NCBI RefSeq assembly: GCF_010093225.1
Contig: NZ_PDWM01000007.1
Location: forward strand, 26,131 to 90,130
Origin: Pseudoxanthomonas koreensis
Lineage (GTDB): Bacteria > Pseudomonadota > Gammaproteobacteria > Xanthomonadales > Xanthomonadaceae
Length of the DNA stretch: 64,000 nt
Direction of reading: 5' to 3'
Made by a program: the position numbers and the translations under genes. Each line of letters starts with the position of its first letter. Within the stretch, counting starts at the first letter, position 1. The notes under the pieces are model-generated. The model did no database searches. It was not told where the DNA came from and saw only the letters and a program-made list of their open reading frames with translations. Below, one piece after another: positions 16,028 through 24,066 of this stretch.

Positions 16028-17332
16028 ATGCGCGCAATCACCCTCCGGGCCGCTCTGGCGGCGCTCCTGGCATCGAGCGGCGCGGCGCATGCATCGCCGC
16101 TGGCCGAGGCGATCGACGACGACTATCCGTATCTGGACGCGCTGTTCCGGCATCTGCATGCCAATCCCGAGTTGTCGCTGCAGGAGGTCGAGACCTCCAA
16201 CCGCCTGGCCCATGAGCTCGAACAGCTGGGGTTCGCGGTCACCCGCGGCATCGGCGGAACCGGCCTGGTCGGCACGCTGCGCAATGGCGACGGGCCGGTG
16301 TTGCTGATCCGCGCCGACATGGACGCGCTGCCGGTGCAGGAGAAGACCGGGCTGCCCTACGCATCGACCCGGCGGCAGGTGAACCTGGAAGGGCTGGAGG
16401 TGCCGGTCATGCACGCCTGCGGCCACGACATGCACGTCACCACGCTGGTCGGCGTGGCACGGCGCATGGTGGCGCTGAAGGACCAGTGGCGAGGCACGCT
16501 GCTGCTGGTCGGCCAGCCGGCGGAGGAAGGCGGCGGCGGCGCCAGGGCGATGGTCGCCGACGACATCTACGGGCGGGTAGGCCGGCCGGACCATGCGCTG
16601 GCATTGCACGTGACCGCCAAGTACCCGGCGGGCAAGATCGCCTTCAGCGACGGGCTGATGTATTCCAGCGTCGACACGGTCCGGATCAATGTCCGCGGCA
16701 TCGGCACCCATGGGGCGTCGCCGCACCAGGGCATCGACCCGGTGGTGGTCGGCAGCCAGATCGTGCTGGCGCTGCAGAACATCGTGACCCGCGAGATCTC
16801 GCCGATCGAGCCGGCGCTGATCACGGTGGGCGCGTTCAACGGCGGCACGGCCCCGAACATCATTCCCGACCACGCCCGGCTGGACATCACCGTGCGCTCG
16901 AACAGCGAGGACACCCGTGCCAGGCTGCTGGTCGCCATCGAGCGGGTCGCGCTGAACACCGCGCGCGCGGCGGGCGTTCCCGAAGACCTGTTGCCGGAGG
17001 TGGTGGTGTCGGCCGACGGCTCACCGACCACCACCAACGACGCCACACTCGCCCAGCGGGTGCGTGCGGCGATGCGCGCCGGGATGGGCGGAGAGGCGTT
17101 CGTGCGCTGGCAGCAGACGGACATGGGCGCCGAGGACTTCCCGGACCTGGTCAGCGTTACTCCACCCATCCCCAGCGTCTACTTCGAGGTGGGCGGCACG
17201 TCGCCGGAGAAGCTCGCATCGGGCCAGTGGGCGGACCACCATTCGCCCTTGTTCGCCATCGAACCGGAACCGTCGATCAAGGCCGGCGTGGAGGCGATGA
17301 CCCTGGCCGCACTCGACCTGCTGCGCAAGTAG
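16028..17332 (+). CDS. Exported M20D family amidohydrolase/peptidase
   Basis: A 434-residue metallohydrolase with a signal peptide (MRAITLRAALAALLASSGAAHA). The M20 metal centre is clear: the RADMDALPVQEKTG region, HACGHDMHV (about 124-132), GQPAEEGGGGA, HVTAKYPAG and a final DHHSPLF. The dimerisation-domain signature GTHGASPHQGIDP is also present. The family removes acyl or amide groups (N-acyl amino acids, hippurate-like substrates). The exact substrate is unknown. Confidence 0.92.
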   Translation: MRAITLRAALAALLASSGAAHASPLAEAIDDDYPYLDALFRHLHANPELSLQEVETSNRLAHELEQLGFAVTRGIGGTGLVGTLRNGDGPVLLIRADMDALPVQEKTGLPYASTRRQVNLEGLEVPVMHACGHDMHVTTLVGVARRMVALKDQWRGTLLLVGQPAEEGGGGARAMVADDIYGRVGRPDHALALHVTAKYPAGKIAFSDGLMYSSVDTVRINVRGIGTHGASPHQGIDPVVVGSQIVLALQNIVTREISPIEPALITVGAFNGGTAPNIIPDHARLDITVRSNSEDTRARLLVAIERVALNTARAAGVPEDLLPEVVVSADGSPTTTNDATLAQRVRAAMRAGMGGEAFVRWQQTDMGAEDFPDLVSVTPPIPSVYFEVGGTSPEKLASGQWADHHSPLFAIEPEPSIKAGVEAMTLAALDLLRK

Positions 17333-17365
17333 AGCCTGAAACCGGGGTCAGAGTGCACTTTCTCC

Positions 17366-17414
17366 ATGAAGGCCAGCCCCGCTCGCGCGGGGCTGGCCTT
17401 CATGTTGCGAACGC
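17366..17414. repeat. Palindromic hairpin repeat, copy 2 (terminator-like)
   Basis: A 15-bp perfect stem GAAGGCCAGCCCCGC / GCGGGGCTGGCCTTC with a TCGC loop, then ATGTTGCGAACGC. It shares its outer sequence and 3' tail with the copy at 15191-15242. It lies just after a GGGGTCAGAGTGCACTTTC motif and between the M20 gene and the sigma-factor gene. Confidence 0.8.
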
Positions 17415-17474
17415 ATCTGTGTCACTTCCGCCTTCCAGCCACGTCATGGTTCGTACCCACCACATGGAGCGACC

Positions 17475-18677
17475 ATGAACGCCGAGACCCTGGACCTGAT
17501 GCTGCGCACCGAACTGCCTGCCGCCCGGCGCGGCAACCGCGAGGCTTTCGGGCGGATCGTCAGCGCCTGCCAGAACACCGTCACCGCCATCGCGCTGGCG
17601 ATCACCCGCGATGTGCAGGCCAGCGAGGACATCGCCCAGGAGGCGTTCCTTTCCGCATGGCAGAGGCTGGATCGGCTGCGCAACAGCGCCAGTTTCCTGC
17701 CGTGGCTGCGCCAGATCACCCGCAACCTGGCCCGTGACTGGTTGCGGGCGCAGGCGCAGCGTCCGCTGTCGGGCGAGGCGGCCGAGATCGCCATCGGCAT
17801 GGCCGCCGATCCTTCGCCCGAGCCGAGCGACCGGCTGCTGCGCGGGGAAGCCGAGGCCGCGGCCGAGGACATCATTTCCGCGCTGCCCGAGGACAGCCGC
17901 GAGGTGTTGCTGCTGTTCTACCGCGAGGGCCAGAGGTCGCGGCAGGTGGCGGCGTTGCTGGGCTTGAGCGACGAAGTGGTGCGCAAGCGGCTGTCGCGCG
18001 CCCGGACCAGCGTGCGCGAGGAACTGGTGCAGCGGTTCGGCGAGTTCGCGCGTTCCACCGCGCCATCGGCTGCGTTCGGGCTGGCGTTGGCCGGTGCGCT
18101 GGCTACCGCCGTCCCGGCCACGGCCACGGCGGCGGTCGTCGGTTCGGGCGTACTGGGTACCGGTGCGGGCAAGCTCGGCATGGGAGGGCTGGCGACCGGC
18201 GGCGCGGCGGGTGGCGTCGCCGGTGGCTCGCTCGGCCTGATCGTGCAGACCTTGACCCAGCAGCCCGGCCTGCTGCCCGGCATCGTCGTCGGCACGATCG
18301 CCGGTGCCCTGGTCTCCGCGCTGACCTGGTGGTACCTGGCGCGCTTCTGCCAGACGCCGCGAGAGGCAGGACAGATACGCCGTTTCATGCGCCTCAGCGC
18401 CGTCACCGGCGCGCTGTTGCTGCTGTGCCTGATGCTGGCGGTGGTCTTCGGCAACGCTTGGGTGGCGGTGACGGTCGCGGTCGTCGGCCTGGCGGTGGCG
18501 AACTACCAGCACCTGGTCGTGCTGCGAAGGATCATGGAGCCGATCCTCGCCCATCCGGCCAATGCTTCCCGTCGCGGCGAATACGGCTACGTGATGGGGG
18601 CGAAGTCGGCATGGCTCGGCACCGCCATCGCGCTGGCCGCCATCGTGTTCGCGCTGTACCGCCAGGGGCGCTTCTGA
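17475..18677 (+). CDS. ECF-type sigma-70 factor with C-terminal membrane domain
   Basis: A 400-residue protein. Residues 1-190 form an extracytoplasmic-function sigma factor. Region 2 contains DIAQEAFLSAWQRLDRLRN and FLPWLRQITRNLARDWLR. Region 4 contains ALPEDSREVLLLFY and a helix-turn-helix RQVAALLGLSDEVVRKRLSRAR. The rest is unlike a sigma factor: a Gly/Ala-rich hydrophobic stretch (about 198-265) and further helices near 272-293, 310-345 and 377-395, giving about four to six membrane segments. No separate anti-sigma gene is adjacent, so the membrane part may hold the sigma domain at the membrane (inference). Confidence 0.85.
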   Translation: MNAETLDLMLRTELPAARRGNREAFGRIVSACQNTVTAIALAITRDVQASEDIAQEAFLSAWQRLDRLRNSASFLPWLRQITRNLARDWLRAQAQRPLSGEAAEIAIGMAADPSPEPSDRLLRGEAEAAAEDIISALPEDSREVLLLFYREGQRSRQVAALLGLSDEVVRKRLSRARTSVREELVQRFGEFARSTAPSAAFGLALAGALATAVPATATAAVVGSGVLGTGAGKLGMGGLATGGAAGGVAGGSLGLIVQTLTQQPGLLPGIVVGTIAGALVSALTWWYLARFCQTPREAGQIRRFMRLSAVTGALLLLCLMLAVVFGNAWVAVTVAVVGLAVANYQHLVVLRRIMEPILAHPANASRRGEYGYVMGAKSAWLGTAIALAAIVFALYRQGRF

Positions 18678-18839
18678 GGCCGGACGAATCGCGGGAGTAT
18701 CGGGACGGTGCGTGCGGTGCTTGCTCCGCTCCCCATGGGGCTTCAAACGAAGCCAATGCAACCGAGCGGCCAACCGTGCCGGAGCAGGCCGGAACGGCAG
18801 GTCCGGATCATCTCCGGTCCCGCAACCCGGCTGTTTTTT

Positions 18840-18855
18840 CGTGATTTCCATCACA
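18840..18855. promoter_or_regulatory. Candidate CRP/Clp-type binding site
   Basis: CGTGATTTCCATCACA matches TGTGA-N6-TCACA at nine of ten positions, with a perfect GTGA/TCAC dyad. It lies 88 bp before the start of the secreted-protein gene at 18943. Xanthomonadaceae encode the CRP homologue Clp, which uses this consensus. Function is inferred from sequence only. Confidence 0.5.
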
Positions 18856-18942
18856 TTTCCTTGATGGGTCCGGAGGCCAGGAGTAGGGTCCAGCGACCGG
18901 GAATGTCCCCGGTGTCTGTTCCACCACTCTGAAGGAATAGCC

Positions 18943-19383
18943 ATGAAACGCGTGCTCGTCATGCTGGCGGCGCTCCTTGCATTTGCGGTAGCGACAGCCG
19001 GCGCACAGGAAAAGCGCAGCTATGAAGAAGGCCCTGTCACGATCGTCACCTCGGTCAAGATCGTGGATGGCCAGTACGACAATTACCTGGCATATCTGGC
19101 CAAGACCTACAAACCGGTCATGGAAGCCCAGAAGGAAGCCGGCCTGATCCTGCGTTACGCCGTATACGACAGGTATCCGCGGGCCAAGGACGAAGGAGAC
19201 CTGTACCTGGTGGTCACGTATCCGAACATGGCCGCCTTCGATGGATTGCGCGACAAGGCCGAAGCGGTGGCCAGCAAGGTCACCGGCATGAGCCGGGAGA
19301 AGGCGACGGTGGCGGCGGTCGATCGCAACAAGATGCGCACCATCCTGGGCGACGAGATGATCCGCGAAGTGCTGTTGAAGTAG
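18943..19383 (+). CDS. Secreted protein of unknown function
   Basis: A 146-residue protein with a signal peptide (MKRVLVMLAALLAFAVATAGAQ). The mature part alternates strands and helices (VTIVTSVKIVDGQYDNYLAYLAKTY... and DLYLVVTYPNMAAFDG), resembling a dimeric alpha-beta barrel/ABM-like fold, but no catalytic residues are recognisable. GAAGGA lies 7 bases before the ATG. A CRP-like box upstream suggests regulation by Clp. Confidence 0.8.
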   Translation: MKRVLVMLAALLAFAVATAGAQEKRSYEEGPVTIVTSVKIVDGQYDNYLAYLAKTYKPVMEAQKEAGLILRYAVYDRYPRAKDEGDLYLVVTYPNMAAFDGLRDKAEAVASKVTGMSREKATVAAVDRNKMRTILGDEMIREVLLK

Positions 19384-19486
19384 GCGCGATCGATGGGCGC
19401 GAGGGGGCGGCATGCTTCCCTTCCCCTCAGGGGGAATGTCCGCCCCCCGGAAGCCATCGTGGCTGCTGTGGCCGGCGTGGCCGGAC

Positions 19487-20881
19487 TCACGCCGGCCCGG
19501 CGCCGGCCCGCGGATCCGACGCGAACAACCGTGCCAGCGGCCGCGCGATGAGCAGCGTGGCGACGAACGGAGCGAAGGCCAGCGCCGCATGCAGCCAGAA
19601 GAAGCCCGCATGGCTCATCGTCTCCCACCAGGCGGCCAACGTGCCGCTGAGGACATTGCCGATGAAGGTCGAGAAGAACAGCATGCCCATCATGGTGGAG
19701 GTGACCGCAGCCGGCGCGGCGCGCGAGAACAGCGCCAGCAGGGTCGGCCAGTAGTAGAGGAAGCCCAGCGCGTTGAACGCGAACAGCAGCACCGGCCAGA
19801 CCATGCCCACGCTCGTGGCGCCGGCATCGAGCCGCATCGCCGGCAGCACCATCAGCGCGCTGGCGATGGCGGTGACCAGGTAGCCGATGGCGATCTTGTG
19901 CATGTCGTCCGGTTCGCGCCCGCGCCGTGCCTGCCAGCGCCAGAGCATGACCAGCGGCGGCACCAGCACGATGCAGAACAGGCCGTCCAGCGCGTTGAAG
20001 GTATTGGTCGGGATCGTCCAGCCCAGCCACTGCCGGTCCACCGATTCCTCGATCATCAGCAGGCCGCTGATGAAGGCCTGGTTGTAGGACAGCCCCGGCA
20101 GGATCGCCAGCGCGCTGACCAGCAGCAGCGCGGCGATGACCCGCCAGTCGTGCGCGCCGAGCGCCGGTCCGCGGCCGGCGTCGCGCCGGCGCATGACGTC
20201 GGGTGCCAGGTGGCGGCGACCGGCCACGTAGATCGCCATCGCCACCAGCATCATCACCCCGGCGGCACCGAAGCCCACGTGCCAGCCATACGCATCGGCC
20301 AGCAGCGCACACACCAGCGGCCCGAGCAGGACGCCGACGTTGATCGCGGCCGAGAAGATCGCGAACGCGCGCGTGCGCCGGCCTTCCTCGTGCGGGCCGT
20401 AGAGGTGGCCGACCTGGACGGAGATATTCCCCTTCAACAGGCCGCTGCCGATGATCAGCAGCACCAGCGCGACCAGGAAGGCGGCCGCGAACGCCATCAG
20501 CGCGTGCCCCAGCACCATGAGCGCGGCGCCCAGCAGCACCGTGCGCCGCTGGCCCAGCAGTCGGTCTGCCAGCAGGCCGCCGAACACCGGGGTGAAGTAC
20601 ACCAGCCCGGAATAGAGCCCGTAGACCTGGGCGGCGAAGGCCTGGTCGGTCAGCGGCCCGGTCATCCGTTCCAGCGCCGCACGGAACATGCCGAGGCCGA
20701 ACACGCCGCCCACCACTTCGGGGGTCAGCAGGTGCTGGATCATGTACAGCAGCAGCAGCGCCGACATCCCGTAGAACGAGAAGCGCTCCCAGGCTTCGGT
20801 GAAGGCCAGGTAGGCCAGTCCCGGGGGGTGGCCGAAGAAGCCGCGTGCTGGGCGCTCGCCGCCGGAATTGGCCACTGCCAT
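19487..20881 (-). CDS. POT-family proton-dependent oligopeptide transporter
   Basis: A 464-residue inner-membrane protein of the major facilitator superfamily, POT/PTR branch. The signature EAWERFSFYGMSALLLLYM is near residues 28-46. LADRLLGQRRTVLLGA lies in the loop between helices 2 and 3. GLLKGNISVQVGHLYGP is the second family motif. About 12-14 hydrophobic helices follow. It should import di- and tripeptides with protons. The start at 20881 is chosen for GGAGG 9 bases upstream. It is divergent from the universal stress protein gene. Confidence 0.92.
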   Translation of the reverse strand: MAVANSGGERPARGFFGHPPGLAYLAFTEAWERFSFYGMSALLLLYMIQHLLTPEVVGGVFGLGMFRAALERMTGPLTDQAFAAQVYGLYSGLVYFTPVFGGLLADRLLGQRRTVLLGAALMVLGHALMAFAAAFLVALVLLIIGSGLLKGNISVQVGHLYGPHEEGRRTRAFAIFSAAINVGVLLGPLVCALLADAYGWHVGFGAAGVMMLVAMAIYVAGRRHLAPDVMRRRDAGRGPALGAHDWRVIAALLLVSALAILPGLSYNQAFISGLLMIEESVDRQWLGWTIPTNTFNALDGLFCIVLVPPLVMLWRWQARRGREPDDMHKIAIGYLVTAIASALMVLPAMRLDAGATSVGMVWPVLLFAFNALGFLYYWPTLLALFSRAAPAAVTSTMMGMLFFSTFIGNVLSGTLAAWWETMSHAGFFWLHAALAFAPFVATLLIARPLARLFASDPRAGAGPA

Positions 20882-20943
20882 CGGTTTTCCCCTCCGGTGC
20901 TGGCGCAAACTAGCACACGTCCCCGGACTGGACCGGCGCCGTC

Positions 20944-20957
20944 TTGATCCTGGTCAA
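20944..20957. promoter_or_regulatory. Candidate FNR/ANR-type box
   Basis: TTGATCCTGGTCAA matches TTGAT-N4-ATCAA with one mismatch. It sits in the divergent region between the POT transporter and the universal stress gene, 56 bp before the latter's ATG. Universal stress genes are often induced by FNR-type regulators under low oxygen, so this is plausible but untested. Confidence 0.45.
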
Positions 20958-21013
20958 TGAGCGCGGTCCCGGCCGGGGGGACACTGCATGGACCCCAGAT
21001 GGAGAACGTGGAC

Positions 21014-21463
21014 ATGTACAAGCATCTTCTCGTCCCTACCGATGGTTCGCCGCTGTCCGACTACGCGGTCGACCAGGCACTGGCACTGGCCAAGGCACTG
21101 GGTGCCAGGGTCACCCTGTTCACCGCGATCGAGCCGTTCCGCGTGTTCGCGCTGACGCCCGAGCAGGTCGTCGAAACCCGCGACGCCTACGACCGGCACG
21201 CCAAGGTCGCCGCCGACAGGTGCCTGGCGCAGGCCGCGGAGAAGGCTGCCGCGGCCGGCATCGCGCATGCGACCGTGGCCACCGGCAGCGACAATCCGCA
21301 CGAAGCGATCATCGCCACCGCCCGCGAGAAGGGCTGCGACCTGATCGCGATGGCCTCCCACGGCCGGCGTGGCGTGAATGCACTGGTGCTGGGCAGCGTC
21401 ACGGCCAAGGTGCTCACCCACTCGGAACTGCCGGTGCTGGTCTACCGCAACAGCGGCGCCTGA
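21014..21463 (+). CDS. Universal stress protein (UspA family)
   Basis: A 149-residue single-domain USP. It starts YKHLLVPTDGSPLSDYAVDQA, and the ATP-binding signature MASHGRRGVNALVLGSVT (G-x2-G-x9-G-S/T) is near residues 116-133, followed by LPVLVYR. It is probably an ATP-binding cytoplasmic stress protein. The start at 21014 has GGAG 9 bases upstream; an in-frame ATG at 20999 would place the Shine-Dalgarno inside the gene. It may be controlled by the FNR-like box upstream. Confidence 0.92.
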   Translation: MYKHLLVPTDGSPLSDYAVDQALALAKALGARVTLFTAIEPFRVFALTPEQVVETRDAYDRHAKVAADRCLAQAAEKAAAAGIAHATVATGSDNPHEAIIATAREKGCDLIAMASHGRRGVNALVLGSVTAKVLTHSELPVLVYRNSGA

Positions 21464-21526
21464 GCAGCCTGCACTGTCCGGCCGCGGCGGTTGCGGGCCG
21501 TGCCGGGGGCGCTAGCATCGTGGCCC

Positions 21527-22063
21527 ATGGCTCCGACGATCCATTCGCTCTACCTTGCCGGTCCCGATGTGTTCCGGCCCGATGCGCGCCAACGCGGGCG
21601 CGAGCTCCAGGCATTGTGCGCGCGGCACGGCTTCGAAGGCCTGTTCCCGCTCGACCAGGAGGTGCCGGCGCACATCACCGACCCGGGCGCGCAGGCGGCG
21701 TGGATCTACCGCGCCAACATCGCCCTGATCGAACGCGCCGACGCGGTGCTGGCCAACCTCGACTTCTTCCGCGGCCCGGAGCCGGACAGCGGCACCTGCT
21801 TCGAAGTCGGCTACGCGGTGGCCAGGGGCAAGCCGGTGTTCGGCTACATCCCCGAGCACGGCAGCTTCGCCGAGCGCATCCGCGAACGGCATCCGCATGC
21901 GATCGGCGCGGACGGCGTGCTCGACGTGCACGGCTGGAGCATCGAGGAGTTCGGCCTGCCACTGAACCTGATGCTGTCGGTGCCGGCGCCGCTGGTCGTG
22001 GGCGATGCCGACGCGGCGCTGGCGCACCTGGTGCGGCACCTGTCGCGCACCGCTGCCGGCTGA
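21527..22063 (+). CDS. Nucleoside 2-deoxyribosyltransferase-like protein
   Basis: A 178-residue protein with family landmarks: LYLAGPDVFRPDARQRG at the N-terminus (phosphate/sugar loop), ANIALIERADAVLANLDFFRGPEPDSGTCFEVGYA (about 65-100, including the catalytic Glu in FEVGYA), and GKPVFGYI. Such enzymes move deoxyribose between bases or hydrolyse nucleoside 5'-monophosphates. Which applies here is not clear from sequence. Confidence 0.85.
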   Translation: MAPTIHSLYLAGPDVFRPDARQRGRELQALCARHGFEGLFPLDQEVPAHITDPGAQAAWIYRANIALIERADAVLANLDFFRGPEPDSGTCFEVGYAVARGKPVFGYIPEHGSFAERIRERHPHAIGADGVLDVHGWSIEEFGLPLNLMLSVPAPLVVGDADAALAHLVRHLSRTAAG

Positions 22064-22134
22064 ACCGGCCGCGTGAACCGGCGCCGGGCGGTTTGCGGGT
22101 AAGGTGTCGCCACGCATCGACCGAGGAAACGACG

Positions 22135-23022
22135 ATGAAGCGACTGACCGCCCGCGACTTTTCCCCCGAGCTGCTGGAGCTGTACGACGGCTACGTGCAT
22201 GGCCGCATCAGCCGGCGCCAGTTCCTCGACCGTGCCGGTGCCTTCGCCGTGGGCGGGCTGACCGCCGCCGGCATCCTCGCCGCGCTGAGCCCGGACTACG
22301 CCCTGGCCCAGCAGGTGCAGTTCACCGACCCGGACATCGTCGCCGAGTACATCCACTATCCCTCGCCGCAGGGCCATGGCCAGGTGCGCGGCTACCTGGT
22401 GCGCCCGGCCAAGGCCGAGGGCCCGCTGCCCGGCGTGGTGGTGGTGCACGAGAACCGTGGCCTGAATCCCTACATCGAGGACGTGGCCCGGCGCGTGGCC
22501 AAGGGCGGCTTCATCGCGCTGGCACCGGACGGGCTCAGCTCCGTGGGCGGCTATCCGGGCAACGACGACAAGGGCCGCGAGCTGCAGCGCCAGGTCGATC
22601 CGGAGAAACTGATGAACGATTTCTTCGCCGCGATCGATTACCTGCTCGCCGAAGGGCGCACCACCGGCAAGGTCGGCATCACCGGTTTCTGCTACGGCGG
22701 CGGGGTGTCGCATGCCGCGGCGGTGGCCTATCCGGAACTGGCCGCGGCGGTGCCGTTCTACGGCCGCCAGGCCAAGCCGGAGGACGTGGCGCGGATCAAG
22801 GCGCCGCTGCTGGTCCACCTGGCCGAGAACGATGCGAACGTCAACGCGACCTGGCCGGCCTACGAGGCGGCGCTGAAGGCCGCCGGCACCACCTACGAGG
22901 CACACATCTACCCCGGCACCAATCACGGTTTCCACAACGACTCCACCCCGCGCTACGACGAAGCGGCGGCGAAGCTGGCCTGGGAGCGCACGCTGGAGTG
23001 GTTCCGCCGCTACCTCATCTGA
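22135..23022 (+). CDS. Dienelactone hydrolase family protein with Tat signal
   Basis: A 295-residue hydrolase. A twin-arginine signal (ISRRQFLDRAGAFAVGG, about 23-39) precedes a carboxymethylenebutenolidase-type alpha/beta hydrolase. It contains VVVVHENRGLNPYI, the nucleophilic Cys in GFCYGGGVSH (about 184), the Asp in ENDANV, and the His in NHGFHND. Tat export implies folding before secretion. GAGGAAA precedes the ATG. A dispersed palindromic element follows the stop. Confidence 0.92.
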   Translation: MKRLTARDFSPELLELYDGYVHGRISRRQFLDRAGAFAVGGLTAAGILAALSPDYALAQQVQFTDPDIVAEYIHYPSPQGHGQVRGYLVRPAKAEGPLPGVVVVHENRGLNPYIEDVARRVAKGGFIALAPDGLSSVGGYPGNDDKGRELQRQVDPEKLMNDFFAAIDYLLAEGRTTGKVGITGFCYGGGVSHAAAVAYPELAAAVPFYGRQAKPEDVARIKAPLLVHLAENDANVNATWPAYEAALKAAGTTYEAHIYPGTNHGFHNDSTPRYDEAAAKLAWERTLEWFRRYLI

Positions 23023-23042
23023 GCGGCGCCGCAGCTGCCCTT

Positions 23043-23174
23043 CTGTAGGAGCCCGCATGAGGGCGACCCGCAGGCGCTGGAATATGCCGCGGTGAAAGCG
23101 GCCGATCCGGAGGGGCCGCGTTGTGCGTGGTGCCTTCCGACGGTGTCGGGTCGCCCTCATGCGGGCTCCTACAG
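23043..23174. repeat. Dispersed palindromic element, copy A (132 bp)
   Basis: It begins TGTAGGAGCCCGCATGAGGG and ends with the exact reverse complement, with CGCTGGAATA and a short imperfect inner region between. Related copies are at 30222-30358, 50903-51040 and 53904-54039. This copy has GCATGAGGG where the others have ACTTCAGGGGG, with the compensating change in the other arm, so base pairing is conserved. It lies between converging genes. Confidence 0.88.
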
Positions 23175-23192
23175 GGGGCCAGGCAGGGCGGC

Positions 23193-23224
23193 AAAAAAGA
23201 TGCCGCCCCGGGTGGGGCGGCATC
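23193..23224 (-). terminator. Rho-independent terminator of the DUF1232 gene
   Basis: An 11-bp stem GATGCCGCCCC / GGGGCGGCATC with a four-base loop. Read on the minus strand it is followed by a run of six T (AAAAAA at 23193-23198 on the plus strand). It lies 43 bp beyond the stop of the minus-strand gene at 23268. Confidence 0.88.
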
Positions 23225-23267
23225 GGCGAGGGGAGGGAAGCGGCCGCAGCGGCCGCCATGCGACGGC

Positions 23268-23924
23268 TCAATGGATCCGGAACATGGCCGACGGTGCGGG
23301 CACGTAGCTGCTCTCGCGCACGCGGCGCCGGTGCGCGGCCAGAGCCGCTTCAGCCTCGCGCGCGACCTGCCATGCGGTGCGGTTGAAATGCAGTTCTTCC
23401 GGCGTGCAGCCGCGCAGGTCCGCTTCCACGCCACGCAGGCGGGCGAAGTCGCGGTAGCTGGCGGTCTCGCCGCCCAGCAGCGGCCAGGCGGCGTCCACCA
23501 CGATGGCTTCGTCCAGGCGGCCCACGCGCGGCAGCCAGTCCGGGATCAGGCCGCAGGGGTCATTGACGTAGTCGATCACCAGGCGGGCGCAGTCGGCCAC
23601 GTCGTTGGCGGCCTGCCAGTCTGGATCGGTGACCATCGCCGCGACCGCTTCGATCCACGAAATCCGTTCGGCGATACATGCGGGGGCGTCATCGCCCATG
23701 GCCGCCGACAGCTGCCGTGCCGCGGTGGCCAACCGGTCGATGTCCAGCGGGGCGCTGTGCCGGCCCAGCCGGGACAGCAGGCGGTTGAAGCGCTCCAGGT
23801 CCGCCGAAGCCGGGCGGTAGTCGCCGATGCTCTTGCGGCGGTGCAGCAGGCTGAAGGTCGGGGGGGCGTCCAGGACGGAAGGCAGCGGCTGGACCAGGGA
23901 GCAGGTTGTCATCACAGCGTTCAT
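23268..23924 (-). CDS. DUF1232 (YkvA-like) domain protein
   Basis: A 218-residue protein. The middle part, with LVIDYVNDPCGLIPDWLPRVG followed by RLDEAIVVDAAW (about 117-150), matches the YkvA/DUF1232 pattern (Y-x3-P-x-D-l-I-P-D-x-l-P-x-l-G-x-l-D-D). In other members this is a small membrane-associated helical domain. The flanking regions are helical and charged. GGAG lies 7 bases before the ATG. It is divergent from the CadC-like regulator gene (142 bp). Function unknown. Confidence 0.75.
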   Translation of the reverse strand: MNAVMTTCSLVQPLPSVLDAPPTFSLLHRRKSIGDYRPASADLERFNRLLSRLGRHSAPLDIDRLATAARQLSAAMGDDAPACIAERISWIEAVAAMVTDPDWQAANDVADCARLVIDYVNDPCGLIPDWLPRVGRLDEAIVVDAAWPLLGGETASYRDFARLRGVEADLRGCTPEELHFNRTAWQVAREAEAALAAHRRRVRESSYVPAPSAMFRIH

Positions 23925-24066
23925 GGCTCGTCTCCAGGAAGGGGATAGGGCGCGGCATCGCCGGCGCGTGGCCAGAGTCGCCGTTCGCTGGAAGCCGGTC
24001 ATGAGGACGCTGCGACCGTTCCATGCGGGTTCGCTGAATCCATGAGGCGATCATGAGGAATTGGCG

